NCBI RefSeq assembly: GCF_900114185.1
Contig: NZ_FOSE01000006.1
Span: 60,363 to 124,362 of the forward strand
DNA length: 64,000 nt
DNA from: Cellulomonas sp. KH9
GTDB taxonomy: Bacteria > Actinomycetota > Actinomycetes > Actinomycetales > Cellulomonadaceae
Direction of reading: 5' to 3'
Part shown: in pieces, positions 25,668-35,286 of the stretch
How the letters are laid out: the number at the start of each line of letters is the position of its first letter
How positions within the stretch are numbered: position 1 is the stretch's first letter
Notes under the pieces: generated by a model
What the model saw: only the letters and a program-made list of their open reading frames with translations
Database searches by the model: none
Told to the model about the DNA's origin: nothing
Program-made: the position numbers and the translations under genes

Positions 25668-25731
25668 ATCCGGACGACCGTCCACCATGGTCCGCCCTCA
25701 GCCGACCAGTCAACGCCCGAAACGTCCGGAT
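25668..25731. promoter_or_regulatory. Inverted ATCCGGACG arms flanking the promoter of the cellulose-binding protein gene
   Basis: ATCCGGACG at 25668-25676 and its exact complement CGTCCGGAT at 25723-25731, centres 55 bp apart, bracket the candidate -35/-10. This geometry suits a dimeric regulator binding two sites with looping, but no regulator is known. Confidence 0.45.
25684..25713 (-). promoter_or_regulatory. Candidate promoter (TTGACT - 18 bp - CATGGT)
   Basis: On the minus strand TTGACT (25713-25708) and CATGGT (25689-25684) are spaced 18 bp apart and would drive the cellulose-binding protein gene with a leader of roughly 105 nt. The -35 is close to consensus; the -10 is weaker. Confidence 0.5.
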
Positions 25732-25796
25732 CGGCGCGGATTCACCCGCCTGGACGGTGGATTCTCACGCCTCTCTCATGACCCGGGACGCGAGCG

Positions 25797-26516
25797 TCAG
25801 TAGTCGCCGTCGGCGGTGAGGCCCGCCAGCACGGCTGCGGTGCCCGACAGCCCCAGGCGGGTGGCCCCCGCCTCGACCATGGCGAGCGCGTCCGCCGCCG
25901 TCCGGATGCCGCCCGACGCCTTGACACCCAGGCGCCCACCGACCGTCTGCGACATCAGCCGCACGGCGTGCACCGTGGCGCCGCCCGCCGGGTGGAAGCC
26001 CGTGGACGTCTTGACGAAGTCCGCGCCCGCCGCCTCGGCCGCCTGGCAGACGTGCACGATCTCGTCGTCCGTCAGCGCGGCGGACTCGATGATGACCTTG
26101 AGGACCGTCGGGGCCGGCACGGCGGCACGCACGGCGGCGATGTCGCGGGCGACGTCGGCGAAGCGGCGCTCCTTGGCGGCGCCCACGTCGATGACCATGT
26201 CGACCTCGGCGGCGCCGTCCGCGACCGCACGGGCCGCCTCGGCCGCCTTGACGTCGCTGTGGTGCTTGCCCGACGGGAACCCGCAGACCGTCGCGACCAG
26301 CAGGTCCGGCGCGCCGTCCAGCCCGACGGGGATCTCCAGCGGCAGGAACGAGGGCGAGACGCACACGGAGTACACCCCGAGCTCGACGCCCTCGGCCACC
26401 AGCGCCTCCACGTCGGCCCGCGTGGCCTCCGGCTTGAGCAGGGTGTGGTCGACGAAGCGGGCGAGGCCGACGGCGTCGAGCGGGACGTGCGTGGTCGGGG
26501 TGTCGTCGGTGGTCAT
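25797..26516 (-). CDS. deoC: Deoxyribose-phosphate aldolase
   Basis: 239 residues, a class I aldolase TIM barrel. The Schiff-base lysine is in [11 protein letters not shown]; the helper Asp is in [12 protein letters not shown], and [10 protein letters not shown] holds the second lysine. It cleaves 2-deoxyribose 5-phosphate to acetaldehyde and glyceraldehyde 3-phosphate, the last step of deoxynucleoside catabolism. The ATG at 26516 overlaps the add stop by 4 nt (ATGA), so it is the distal gene of the nine-gene salvage block. No clear terminator follows; the next 224 bp hold the promoter of the downstream cellulose-binding protein gene. Length is typical. Confidence 0.96.
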   Translation of the reverse strand: MTTDDTPTTHVPLDAVGLARFVDHTLLKPEATRADVEALVAEGVELGVYSVCVSPSFLPLEIPVGLDGAPDLLVATVCGFPSGKHHSDVKAAEAARAVADGAAEVDMVIDVGAAKERRFADVARDIAAVRAAVPAPTVLKVIIESAALTDDEIVHVCQAAEAAGADFVKTSTGFHPAGGATVHAVRLMSQTVGGRLGVKASGGIRTAADALAMVEAGATRLGLSGTAAVLAGLTADGDY

Positions 26517-27631
26517 GCGCGGTGCCTCCCGGGGCGTGCTGCGCCCGGCGGGACCGCCGGGCCGGTGATGCGGTCGACGAGCGCACGGCGCTCGTCCTGG
26601 TGCAGGAACGTGTGCCGGGCGGCGGTCACGGTCACGTCGACCACGTCGTCGAGCGTCCACCCCGCCTCCCGCACCAGCAGCCCCAGCTCGCGCGACAGCG
26701 ACGTGCCGGACTGGAGGCGGTTGTCCGTGTTGACGGTGACCTCGAACCCCGCGCGCCGCAGCAGCGTCACGGGGTGGGCGGCCACCGAGGCGGCCGCACC
26801 CGTCTGCAGGTTGGACGACGGGCACACCTCGAGCGGGACCCGCCGGTCGCGCACCCAGTGCGCGAGCAGCCCCAGCCGCCAGGACCCGTCGGGCCCCTCG
26901 TGGACGTCGTCGGCCAGCCGGACGCCGTGCCCCAGCCGGACGGCACCGGCGACGTGCAGCGCCTGCGCCATGGAGTCGAGCCCGGCGTCCTCACCCGCGT
27001 GCACGGTGGCCGGGAAGCTCGCGTCCCGCACGACGCGGAACGCGGCGGCGTGCCGCGACGGCGGGAACCCGTCCTCCGGGCCGGCGATGTCGAAGCCGAC
27101 GACGCCCGCGTCCCGGTTCGCCAGCGCGAGCGCGGCGATCTCGTCGGACCGGTCCGCCTGCCGCATCGCGGACAGGACCTGCACCACCCGGATCTCGTGC
27201 CCGGCGGACCGCGCCTCGGCCTCGCCCTGCGCGATGCCGTCGCGCACCGCGTCGACGACCTGCTGCAGCGTCAGGCCGCGCTCCTGGTGCTGCTCGGGCG
27301 CGTACCGCTCCTCGGCGTGCACGACGCCGTCCGCGGCGAGGTCCAGCACGGCCTCGCGTGCCACGCGGCGCAGCCCCTCGGCGGTCTGCATGACCGCCAG
27401 GGTGTGCGTGAACGTCTCGAGGTACCGAGGCAGCGAGCCCGAGCCCGCCGCCTCGACGAACCAGCGACCGAGGGCGTCCGGGTCCGTCGTCGGCAGCTCG
27501 TGGCCGATCCCCGCGGACAGCTCGACGATCGTCCGCGGACGCAGCCCCCCGTCAAGGTGGTCGTGCAGCAGGACCTTCGGCAGCGCGCGCAGCGTCGCGT
27601 CGAGGTCCTGCTCGTCAGGGATCGGTGTCAC
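26513..27631 (-). CDS. add: Adenosine deaminase
   Basis: 372 residues. Zinc ligands and catalytic residues are recognisable: [12 protein letters not shown] (two His), [12 protein letters not shown] (His and catalytic Glu within HAGE), [17 protein letters not shown] and [15 protein letters not shown] (Asp). It deaminates adenosine and deoxyadenosine to inosine and deoxyinosine, which purine nucleoside phosphorylase then cleaves. The GTG at 27631 overlaps the preceding small gene's stop by 4 nt, and its own stop overlaps deoC, so translation is probably coupled along this part. The HDHLDG form (instead of HVHLDG) is common in actinobacterial members. Confidence 0.96.
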   Translation of the reverse strand: MTPIPDEQDLDATLRALPKVLLHDHLDGGLRPRTIVELSAGIGHELPTTDPDALGRWFVEAAGSGSLPRYLETFTHTLAVMQTAEGLRRVAREAVLDLAADGVVHAEERYAPEQHQERGLTLQQVVDAVRDGIAQGEAEARSAGHEIRVVQVLSAMRQADRSDEIAALALANRDAGVVGFDIAGPEDGFPPSRHAAAFRVVRDASFPATVHAGEDAGLDSMAQALHVAGAVRLGHGVRLADDVHEGPDGSWRLGLLAHWVRDRRVPLEVCPSSNLQTGAAASVAAHPVTLLRRAGFEVTVNTDNRLQSGTSLSRELGLLVREAGWTLDDVVDVTVTAARHTFLHQDERRALVDRITGPAVPPGAARPGRHRA

Positions 27632-27864
27632 GCGTCGGCGCCCTCGTCGTCGTCCAGGTGGACCTCGGCGGACTGCTCGACCACGTCGGCCTCCTCGGCG
27701 TGGCCCTCACGGTCCGGCCGGGGGAAGCCGGGGACGTGGTCCTCCGGCTCCGTCCCGTCGTCGTCGGCGGTGTCGTCGACGTCCGCCAGCGTCAGCGGCT
27801 GCTCGGTGTCGACGGGCGCCAGGCCGGCGTCGCGCCAGGACTGTGCTCCGGGGACGGTGCTCAT
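27628..27864 (-). CDS. Small acidic hypothetical protein in the nucleoside salvage block
   Basis: 78 residues, unrecognised. About one third Asp/Glu, with no Cys, no membrane segment and little hydrophobic core (DVDDTADDDGTEPEDHVPGF), so probably disordered. The ATG at 27864 follows GGAGGAG, and its stop overlaps the add GTG start by 4 nt. An 84-nt gap separates it from deoA, the largest gap within this block downstream of the importer. It may exist mainly to couple translation into add, or may be a real accessory protein. Low sequence complexity makes homology calls unreliable. Confidence 0.65.
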   Translation of the reverse strand: MSTVPGAQSWRDAGLAPVDTEQPLTLADVDDTADDDGTEPEDHVPGFPRPDREGHAEEADVVEQSAEVHLDDDEGADA

Positions 27865-27948
27865 GGCTCCTCCGTGGTCGTGCGGCAGCAGGGGACGTTC
27901 CTCATCGTGACCCGGGCGCGCAGGTGCCGCGACCGGGCCGCACGGACG

Positions 27949-29244
27949 TCAGTCCGCCGCGACGCGGTCGAGCACGAGCGGGCGGGCGGCACCGGGCACG
28001 CCCTGCGGGTCGACGACGACGCCGCCCACCAGCGCCTCGTGCGCGCGGGCGAAGCGCCCGGGGGTGTCGGTGTGCAGGGTGAGCAGCGGCTGGCCGCGCC
28101 GGACGGTGTCCCCCGGGCGGGCGTGGATCTCGACGCCCGCGCCGGCCTGCACCGGGTCCTCCTTGCGGGCCCGGCCCGCGCCCAGGCGCCACGCGGCGAC
28201 GCCCACGGCGTACGCGTCGAGCGTCGTCAGGACGCCGTCGCTCTCCGCGAGCACCTGCTCCTGCTCCCGCGCGACGGGCAGCTCGGCGTCCGGGTCGCCG
28301 CCCTGCGCGGCGATCATCCGGCGCCACACGTCCATCGCCCGGCCGTCGGCGAGCGCCGCCGCCGGGTCGGCGTCCGGCTGCCCCGCCGCGGCGAGCATCT
28401 CGCGCGCGAGCGCGACGGTCAGCTCGACGACGTCCGCCGGGCCACCGCCGGCCAGCACCTCGACCGACTCGCGCACCTCGAGCGCGTTGCCCGCGGTCAG
28501 GCCCAGGGGCGTCGACATGTCGGTGAGCAGCGCGACCGTGCGCACCCCGGCGTCGGTGCCCAGCGCGACCATCGTGCGGGCCAGCTCACCCGCGCGCTCC
28601 GCGTCCTTCATGAACGCGCCGGACCCGACCTTCACGTCGAGCACCAGCGAGCCGGTGCCCTCGGCGATCTTCTTGCTCATGATCGAGCTCGCGATGAGCG
28701 GGATCGCCTCGACGGTGCCGGTCACGTCGCGCAGCGCGTAGAGCTTGCGGTCGGCGGGTGCCAGCCCCGACCCGGCGGCGCAGATGACCGCGCCCACGTC
28801 CTCGAGCTGGCGCATCATGTCGTCGTTGCTCAGCGCGGCGCGCCAGCCCGGGATCGACTCGAGCTTGTCGAGGGTGCCCCCGGTGTGGCCGAGACCGCGG
28901 CCGGACAGCTGCGGCACGGCCACGCCGAACACGGCGACGAGCGGTGCCAGCGGCAGCGTGATCTTGTCACCCACGCCGCCGGTGGAGTGCTTGTCCGCCG
29001 TCGGCCGTGACAGGCCGGAGAAGTCCATGCGCTCGCCGCTGGCGATCATCGCCGCCGTCCACCGCGCGATCTCGGCGCGGTCCATGCCGTTGAGCAGGAT
29101 CGCCATAGCGAGGGCCGACATCTGCTCGTCCGCGACGACCCCGCGCGTGTACGCGTCGACCACCCAGTCGATCTGGCCGTCGGTCAGCCGGCGCCCGTCC
29201 CGCTTGGCGACGATGACGTCGACGGCGTCGAACTGCTCGCTCAT
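27949..29244 (-). CDS. deoA: Thymidine phosphorylase
   Basis: 431 residues. The thymidine/pyrimidine-nucleoside phosphorylase signature SGRGLGHTGGTLDKLE is intact, with KHSTGGVGDK (phosphate site) and the SIMSKKIAEG loop. It has the helical domain, the alpha/beta phosphate domain and a C-terminal biotin-carrier-like domain (DAYAVGVAAWRLGAGR...). It converts thymidine or deoxyuridine plus phosphate into base and 2-deoxyribose 1-phosphate. The ATG at 29244 follows AAGGAG by about 6 nt and overlaps the cdd stop by 4 nt. Cytidine deaminase just upstream makes its uridine-type substrates. The pentose 1-phosphate needs a mutase before DeoC can act. Confidence 0.96.
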   Translation of the reverse strand: MSEQFDAVDVIVAKRDGRRLTDGQIDWVVDAYTRGVVADEQMSALAMAILLNGMDRAEIARWTAAMIASGERMDFSGLSRPTADKHSTGGVGDKITLPLAPLVAVFGVAVPQLSGRGLGHTGGTLDKLESIPGWRAALSNDDMMRQLEDVGAVICAAGSGLAPADRKLYALRDVTGTVEAIPLIASSIMSKKIAEGTGSLVLDVKVGSGAFMKDAERAGELARTMVALGTDAGVRTVALLTDMSTPLGLTAGNALEVRESVEVLAGGGPADVVELTVALAREMLAAAGQPDADPAAALADGRAMDVWRRMIAAQGGDPDAELPVAREQEQVLAESDGVLTTLDAYAVGVAAWRLGAGRARKEDPVQAGAGVEIHARPGDTVRRGQPLLTLHTDTPGRFARAHEALVGGVVVDPQGVPGAARPLVLDRVAAD

Positions 29245-29675
29245 CCCTGCTCCTTGTCCTGACCCCCACCGCGCACGGTGAGGTCCGTCGGCCCGAAGGC
29301 GTCGGGCAGCACCTCGCTCATGGGTCGCACGCCGCTGACCGTCTCGAGCAGCAGGTCGGGCCCGCCGTGCTCGAACAGCAGCTGCCGGCACCGTCCGCAC
29401 GGCATGAGCACGTCGCCGTGCCCGTCGACGCAGACGAACGCGACCAGCCGGCCGCCGCCGGTGACGTGCAGCATCGACACCAGGCTGCACTCGGCGCACA
29501 GGCCGACGCCGTACGACGCGTTCTCCACGTTGCAGCCGGCGACCACCCGCCCGTCGTCGACCAGCGCGGCGGCCCCCACCGGGAACTGCGAGTACGGCGC
29601 GTAGGCGCGGGTCATGACGTCGCGTGCGGCGGCCCGCAGGCCGTCCCAGTCGACGGTCCGCGTGCTGCTGGGCAT
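29241..29675 (-). CDS. cdd: Cytidine deaminase
   Basis: 144 residues of the small tetrameric class. YAPYSQFPVGAAAL is the N-terminal signature; GCNVENASYG contacts the ribose; CAECS holds the first zinc cysteine with the catalytic Glu, and PCGRCRQ the other two. It deaminates cytidine and deoxycytidine to uridine and deoxyuridine. The start at 29675 has GGAGAG 8 nt upstream. An ATG at 29693 (adding MTGEGD) overlaps the permease stop as ATGA, the pattern used elsewhere in this operon, and is a fair alternative. It overlaps deoA by 4 nt. Confidence 0.95.
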   Translation of the reverse strand: MPSSTRTVDWDGLRAAARDVMTRAYAPYSQFPVGAAALVDDGRVVAGCNVENASYGVGLCAECSLVSMLHVTGGGRLVAFVCVDGHGDVLMPCGRCRQLLFEHGGPDLLLETVSGVRPMSEVLPDAFGPTDLTVRGGGQDKEQG

Positions 29676-29689
29676 GTCTCCCTCTCCGG

Positions 29690-30985
29690 TCATTCCTTGA
29701 CGTAGGCCTCGCCGGACGCGGCCGGGCCGCGCGAGCGGCCGACCAGGCCCGCCACGGCGAGCAGCGTCACGACGTACGGCAGCATCAGCATGAACTGGCT
29801 CGGCACGGGGGCGCCGACGATGCTCAGGGCGCCCTCCAGGTTCGAGGCGAACCCGAACAGCAGGGCCGCCAGCGCGGCCCGCACCGGGTCCCACTTGCCG
29901 AAGATGACGGCGGCCAGCGCGATGAACCCGGCACCCGCGGTCATCTCCTTGCCGAAGGCCGATACCGACACGACCGTGTAGAACGCGCCGCCGACGCCGG
30001 CGATCGCGCCCGCCACCAGCAGCGCCCGGTACCGCGTGCGCTCGACCTTGATGCCGACGGTGTCGGCGGCCTTCGGGTGCTCCCCCACGGCGCGCAGCCG
30101 CAGGCCCCAGCGGGTGCGGTACAGCGCGAACCACACGCCGGGCACCACCAGGTACATGAGGTAGACGACGACCGTCTGGTTGAACAGCGACGGGCCGATC
30201 ACCGGGATGTGCGAGAGACCGGGGATCGCGATGTTCGAGAAGCGCGTGGTGCTGTTGAGCTGCGCGTTCGGCACCAGCACCTGCGAGTACAGGAAGCTGG
30301 TCACGCCGATCACCAGCACGTTGAGCACGACACCGACGATGACCTGGTTCACGCGGTACGTGATCGTGAAGAGGCCGAGCACGGCGGCGACCAGCATGCC
30401 CGCGAGCACCGCGGCCACCAGGCCGACCCAGGGGCTGCCGGTGACCGAGGCGGCGACCGCGGCGCAGAACGCGCCGGCGAGCAGCTGGCCCTCGATCGCG
30501 ATGTTGACGACGCCGGCGCGCTCGCCGATCACACCGCCCAGGGCGCCGAACACGATCGGCACCGCGAGCAGCACGGCCCCGCCGATGACGCGGACCGCGG
30601 GGATGTCGCTCGGGCTGCCGGCGGCCGCCCACGCGAGGAACCCGATGAGGAACACGGCCGCGAAGAGCGCCGAGACCCACACGGGGACCTTGTGCCGACG
30701 GACGACCCGCAGCAGGGCCAGGAGCGTCAGCAGCGCCATGACCGCGACGCAGACCCAGCCGGTCGCGGTGCCGGGCACGTGCACGCTCGGCAGGCTGATG
30801 AGGTCCCCGGAGCTGGCGAGGCGGAACGTCGCGTCGCCCTCGCGCGGACGCCCCAGCAGCAGCAGCGCGAACAGCACGGTGACCACGCCGAGCACCACGG
30901 GCCCCTTGCGGGACACCACGGTCACGTGGCGGTGCCCGACGGCACCGCCGGGCGCCTCGGTGGGCGCCACCGTCGTCGTGCTCAT
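29690..30985 (-). CDS. Nucleoside ABC transporter permease (BmpD/NupQ type, second permease)
   Basis: 431 residues with about 10 hydrophobic helices, of the branched-chain-type permease family associated with BMP-family binding proteins. GGVIGERAGVVNIAIEGQLL and the cytoplasmic loop GLRLRAVGEHPKAADTVGI (the EAA-like loop contacting the ATPase) are characteristic. It pairs with the permease at 30982-32307 to form the channel of a purine/nucleoside importer. An N-terminal extension of roughly 150 residues includes extra hydrophobic segments before the conserved core. The ATG at 30985 follows GAGGAGG and overlaps the previous stop by 4 nt. Confidence 0.93.
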   Translation of the reverse strand: MSTTTVAPTEAPGGAVGHRHVTVVSRKGPVVLGVVTVLFALLLLGRPREGDATFRLASSGDLISLPSVHVPGTATGWVCVAVMALLTLLALLRVVRRHKVPVWVSALFAAVFLIGFLAWAAAGSPSDIPAVRVIGGAVLLAVPIVFGALGGVIGERAGVVNIAIEGQLLAGAFCAAVAASVTGSPWVGLVAAVLAGMLVAAVLGLFTITYRVNQVIVGVVLNVLVIGVTSFLYSQVLVPNAQLNSTTRFSNIAIPGLSHIPVIGPSLFNQTVVVYLMYLVVPGVWFALYRTRWGLRLRAVGEHPKAADTVGIKVERTRYRALLVAGAIAGVGGAFYTVVSVSAFGKEMTAGAGFIALAAVIFGKWDPVRAALAALLFGFASNLEGALSIVGAPVPSQFMLMLPYVVTLLAVAGLVGRSRGPAASGEAYVKE

Positions 30986-32303
30986 CGCTGCACCTCCTCA
31001 CGGCGCGACGCGCCGGACGGGCGGGTCGCCGCGGGTGCCCGACGGCCCGGCTGCGGGAGCCGGAACACCGCCCGCACCAGCGGCGGCGCCGCGATGAACA
31101 GGACGATCAGGGACTGCACGACCAGGACGATCTCGATCGGGATCCCCTCGGACGCCTGCATGACGGACCCACCCGCCTTGAAGCCGCCGAAGAGCAGGCC
31201 GGCGAACAGCACCCCGACGGGGTGGGACGACCCGAGCAGCGCCACGGTGATCGCGTCGAACCCGATGCCCGCGTCGATGTCGTAGCTGAAGCCGGTGGTG
31301 ATGAGTCCGAGCACCTGGGTGCTGCCCGCGAGGCCCACGAGCGCACCGCTGACGAGCATCGCCAGCACCGTCGCGCGCGGCACGTGGATGCCGGCGACGC
31401 GGGCGGCACGGGCGTTCTCCCCCACGGCCCGCAGCGAGAACCCGAGGCTCGAGCGCTCGAGCAGCCACCACGTCAGCACGACCGCACCGAGCGCGAGCAG
31501 GAAGCCGAGGTGCAGGCGGAACTCCGGGCCCAGCAGCCGCGGCAGCAGGGCCGTGTCCGCCATGGGCGGCGACTTGGGGTTGGCCGACCCGGGCGCCTGC
31601 AGCAGGCCCGGCGTGGCCAGCAGGTAGGACAGCAGGTAGAACGCGATGTAGTTGAGCATGATCGTGACGATCACCTCGTGCGCCCCCGTCGCGGCCTTGA
31701 GCAGGCCCGCGAGACCGCCCCACAGCGCACCGGCCGCGACACCGACGACGAGCGCCACGAGCAGGTGCAGCCCCGCCGGCAGGTCCCACGCGAACCCGAC
31801 CCAGCCCGCGCCCGCCGCGGCCATGAGCATCTGCCCCTGGCCGCCGATGTTGAACAGGCCCGAGCGGAACGCCAGCGCCAGCCCGAGGCCGGCGGCGATG
31901 AGCGGGGTCGCGTAGGTCATCGACTGCGTGAGCGGCCGGATCCCCTGCGCGAACGTGTCCGCCGTGTAGTTGTAGACGGCGCCACGGAAGAGCGCCGCGT
32001 ACGCACCACCGACGGCCTGGCCGACGGCGGCGAACGTGTCACCGGGGCGGGAGAAGAAGTACGAGGCCGCCGACTGCACGCCCTCGTCCGTGAAGGCGAT
32101 CATCACCGACCCGGCCAGCACGGCGAGCACCACGGCGCCGAGCGAGACCGCCCAGCCGCCGGACGTCACGCGCAGCAGCGCGTCGTTCCACCGGGTGTCG
32201 CGGACCGGCGCCGGCCCGGCGTCGTCGCTCCCGACGTCGGTCACGACCGTGTCGGGCACGACCACGTCGGCGACTCCCTGGTCGCCGGGTTCCCTGGGCT
32301 CGC

Positions 32304-32307
<4 letters not shown>
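30982..32307 (-). CDS. Nucleoside ABC transporter permease (BmpB/NupP type, first permease)
   Basis: 441 residues from the GTG at 32307, which overlaps the ATPase stop by 4 nt. A polar N-terminus of about 50 residues precedes the membrane helices. SGLFNIGGQGQMLMAAAGA and the loop SLGFSLRAVGENARAARVAGI (EAA-like) mark it as the first permease of a BMP-type nucleoside importer. An extracytoplasmic loop near 100-130 (SRPGDTFAAVGQAVG...) is family typical. Forms a heterodimeric channel with the permease encoded next. The long polar tail after the last helix (PQPGRRAPAATRPSGASRRE) is basic and probably cytoplasmic. Confidence 0.93.
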
Positions 32308-33821
<1,514 letters not shown>

Positions 33822-33905
33822 GGAACTGTCCTCGGGACGGGTCGGGACGGTGCGGTGCTGGTGGTCCGGACGGGTGGCCGCCGGATCCTGCGATCGTCGC
33901 ACGTG

Positions 33906-33943
33906 ACCACCCGGACGGGCCGTCGCCGGCCCGTCCGGGTGGT
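33906..33943 (-). terminator. 16-bp intercistronic hairpin between bmp and the ABC ATPase gene
   Basis: Perfect 16-bp arms (ACCACCCGGACGGGCC and complement) around a 6-nt loop, 22 nt after the bmp stop. Partial termination or 3'-end protection here would make binding protein more abundant than the membrane components, as often seen in binding-protein-dependent operons. Confidence 0.75.
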
Positions 33944-33964
33944 GTCACGCGTGTGCCGCGGCGA

Positions 33965-35062
33965 TCACTCGGAGAGGTACGAGGTGACCAGGATGTCGCC
34001 GTCGATGATCTGCTGCTTCAGGTCCTCGACCTCGGTCACCAGCTCCGGGGAGACCTTGGACTCGAAGTTGTGCAGGGGCGCGATGCCCACGCCGTCGTTC
34101 TCCAGCGTCCCGATGTACGCCTCGGGGTCGAACTCGCCCTCGCCCGCGGCCAGGACGGCCTCGTAGGTCGACAGCTTCATGTTCTTGAGGATCGACGTGA
34201 GGACCAGGTCCTGCGTCGACGGGTCCGTCTCGAAGACGTCGGCGTCGGCACCGATGAGCGCGACCTCACGGCCCGAGTCGGCGATGGCGTCCATCGCGGA
34301 CTGGTAGATCGGGCCACCCACGGGCAGGATCACGTCGACGCCCTGGTCGATGATGCCGGCCGCGACCTGCTTGGCCGTGTCGTTGGCCTCGAAGCCGCCG
34401 GTGAACGAGCCCTGGTCGCCGCCCTGGTAGCCGACGAGCTGGACGCCCGCGCCCTTGACCTCGTTGTAGTACTCGACGCCCTGCTTGAAGCCGTCCATGA
34501 AGATCGTGACGGTCGGGTAGGGCTGGCCGCCGAACGTGCCGACCTTCGACACGCCGTTGTCGGCCGAGTAGCCGGCGGCGAGGTAGCCCGCGAGGAACGC
34601 GGCCTGCGCCGTGTCGTACAGCAGCGGCTTGATGTTGTCCGCGTCCTTGGTGCCGTCGAAGTCGTTGTCCGCGGCGTCGTCGACCAGGATGTAGTCGATG
34701 GCGGAGTTGGCCTCGGCCGACTCGACCGTGGCGGCCGACAGCGCGAAGCCGACGGAGACGATGGCGTTGCAGTTCTCGGCGACGAGGCTCTCGAGGTTCG
34801 TCGCGAAGTCCGCCTCGGAGTCCGACTGGACCTCGGCGAAGCCGGCGCCGAGCTCCTCGGTCGCCTCCTTCGTGCCCTCGTAGCTGAGCTGGTTGAAGCT
34901 CTTGTCGTCGAAGCCACCGGCGTCCGAGACGACGCAGGCCTTGAAGTCGGAGGCCTTGTCGCCGCCTGCGGACGGCTCCTCGGCGTCGGGTGCACTGCCA
35001 CACGCCGCGAGCGTGAGGGCGAGCGCCCCACCGACTGCGGCCACTCGAACGATCTTCTTCAC
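33965..35062 (-). CDS. BMP family (PnrA-like) nucleoside-binding lipoprotein
   Basis: 365 residues from the GTG at 35062 with GGGAGA 7 nt upstream. The signal peptide ends in the lipobox LTLAAC (lipidated Cys near 21). The mature part is a two-lobed periplasmic-binding fold with BMP/Med hallmarks: VSDAGGFDDKSFNQLSYEG, FATNLESLV, KVGTFGGQPYPTVTIFMDGF and LPVGGPIYQS. The Asp and Phe/Tyr positions that stack on the base in PnrA and BmpA appear present. It captures nucleosides outside the membrane and delivers them to the importer. First gene of the nine-gene block, with its own promoter region of about 225 bp upstream. Confidence 0.95.
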   Translation of the reverse strand: MKKIVRVAAVGGALALTLAACGSAPDAEEPSAGGDKASDFKACVVSDAGGFDDKSFNQLSYEGTKEATEELGAGFAEVQSDSEADFATNLESLVAENCNAIVSVGFALSAATVESAEANSAIDYILVDDAADNDFDGTKDADNIKPLLYDTAQAAFLAGYLAAGYSADNGVSKVGTFGGQPYPTVTIFMDGFKQGVEYYNEVKGAGVQLVGYQGGDQGSFTGGFEANDTAKQVAAGIIDQGVDVILPVGGPIYQSAMDAIADSGREVALIGADADVFETDPSTQDLVLTSILKNMKLSTYEAVLAAGEGEFDPEAYIGTLENDGVGIAPLHNFESKVSPELVTEVEDLKQQIIDGDILVTSYLSE

Positions 35063-35167
35063 GACAGGTCTCCCACTTCTCGTCGTCCCGCCGCACAGGT
35101 GCCGGGCTGACGGACGGCGCACCGTTGCACCGCCGACGTGCCCGACCAGTCGGCTTGATCACTGTGG

Positions 35168-35201
35168 ACCCTAGGCACCTGCAGGTCACCGAACTGTTAC
35201 C
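35168..35201 (-). promoter_or_regulatory. Candidate bmp promoter and overlapping operator
   Basis: On the minus strand TAGGGT (35173-35168) is a -10 candidate giving a leader of about 100 nt. An imperfect inverted repeat, GGTCAC-6-GTTACC (35184-35201), covers the position of the -35, where no good -35 sequence is seen. Two copies of the palindrome CCTGCAGG (35178-35185, 35212-35219) also lie here. A nucleoside-responsive repressor is a reasonable guess. Confidence 0.45.
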
Positions 35202-35286
35202 GATGGGTATCCCTGCAGGTTCCGTGATGAATTCGCAACCTGTTCCCGCCCCTCGGTCGCGCTGTCCGCACGTCGATACGGACGGA

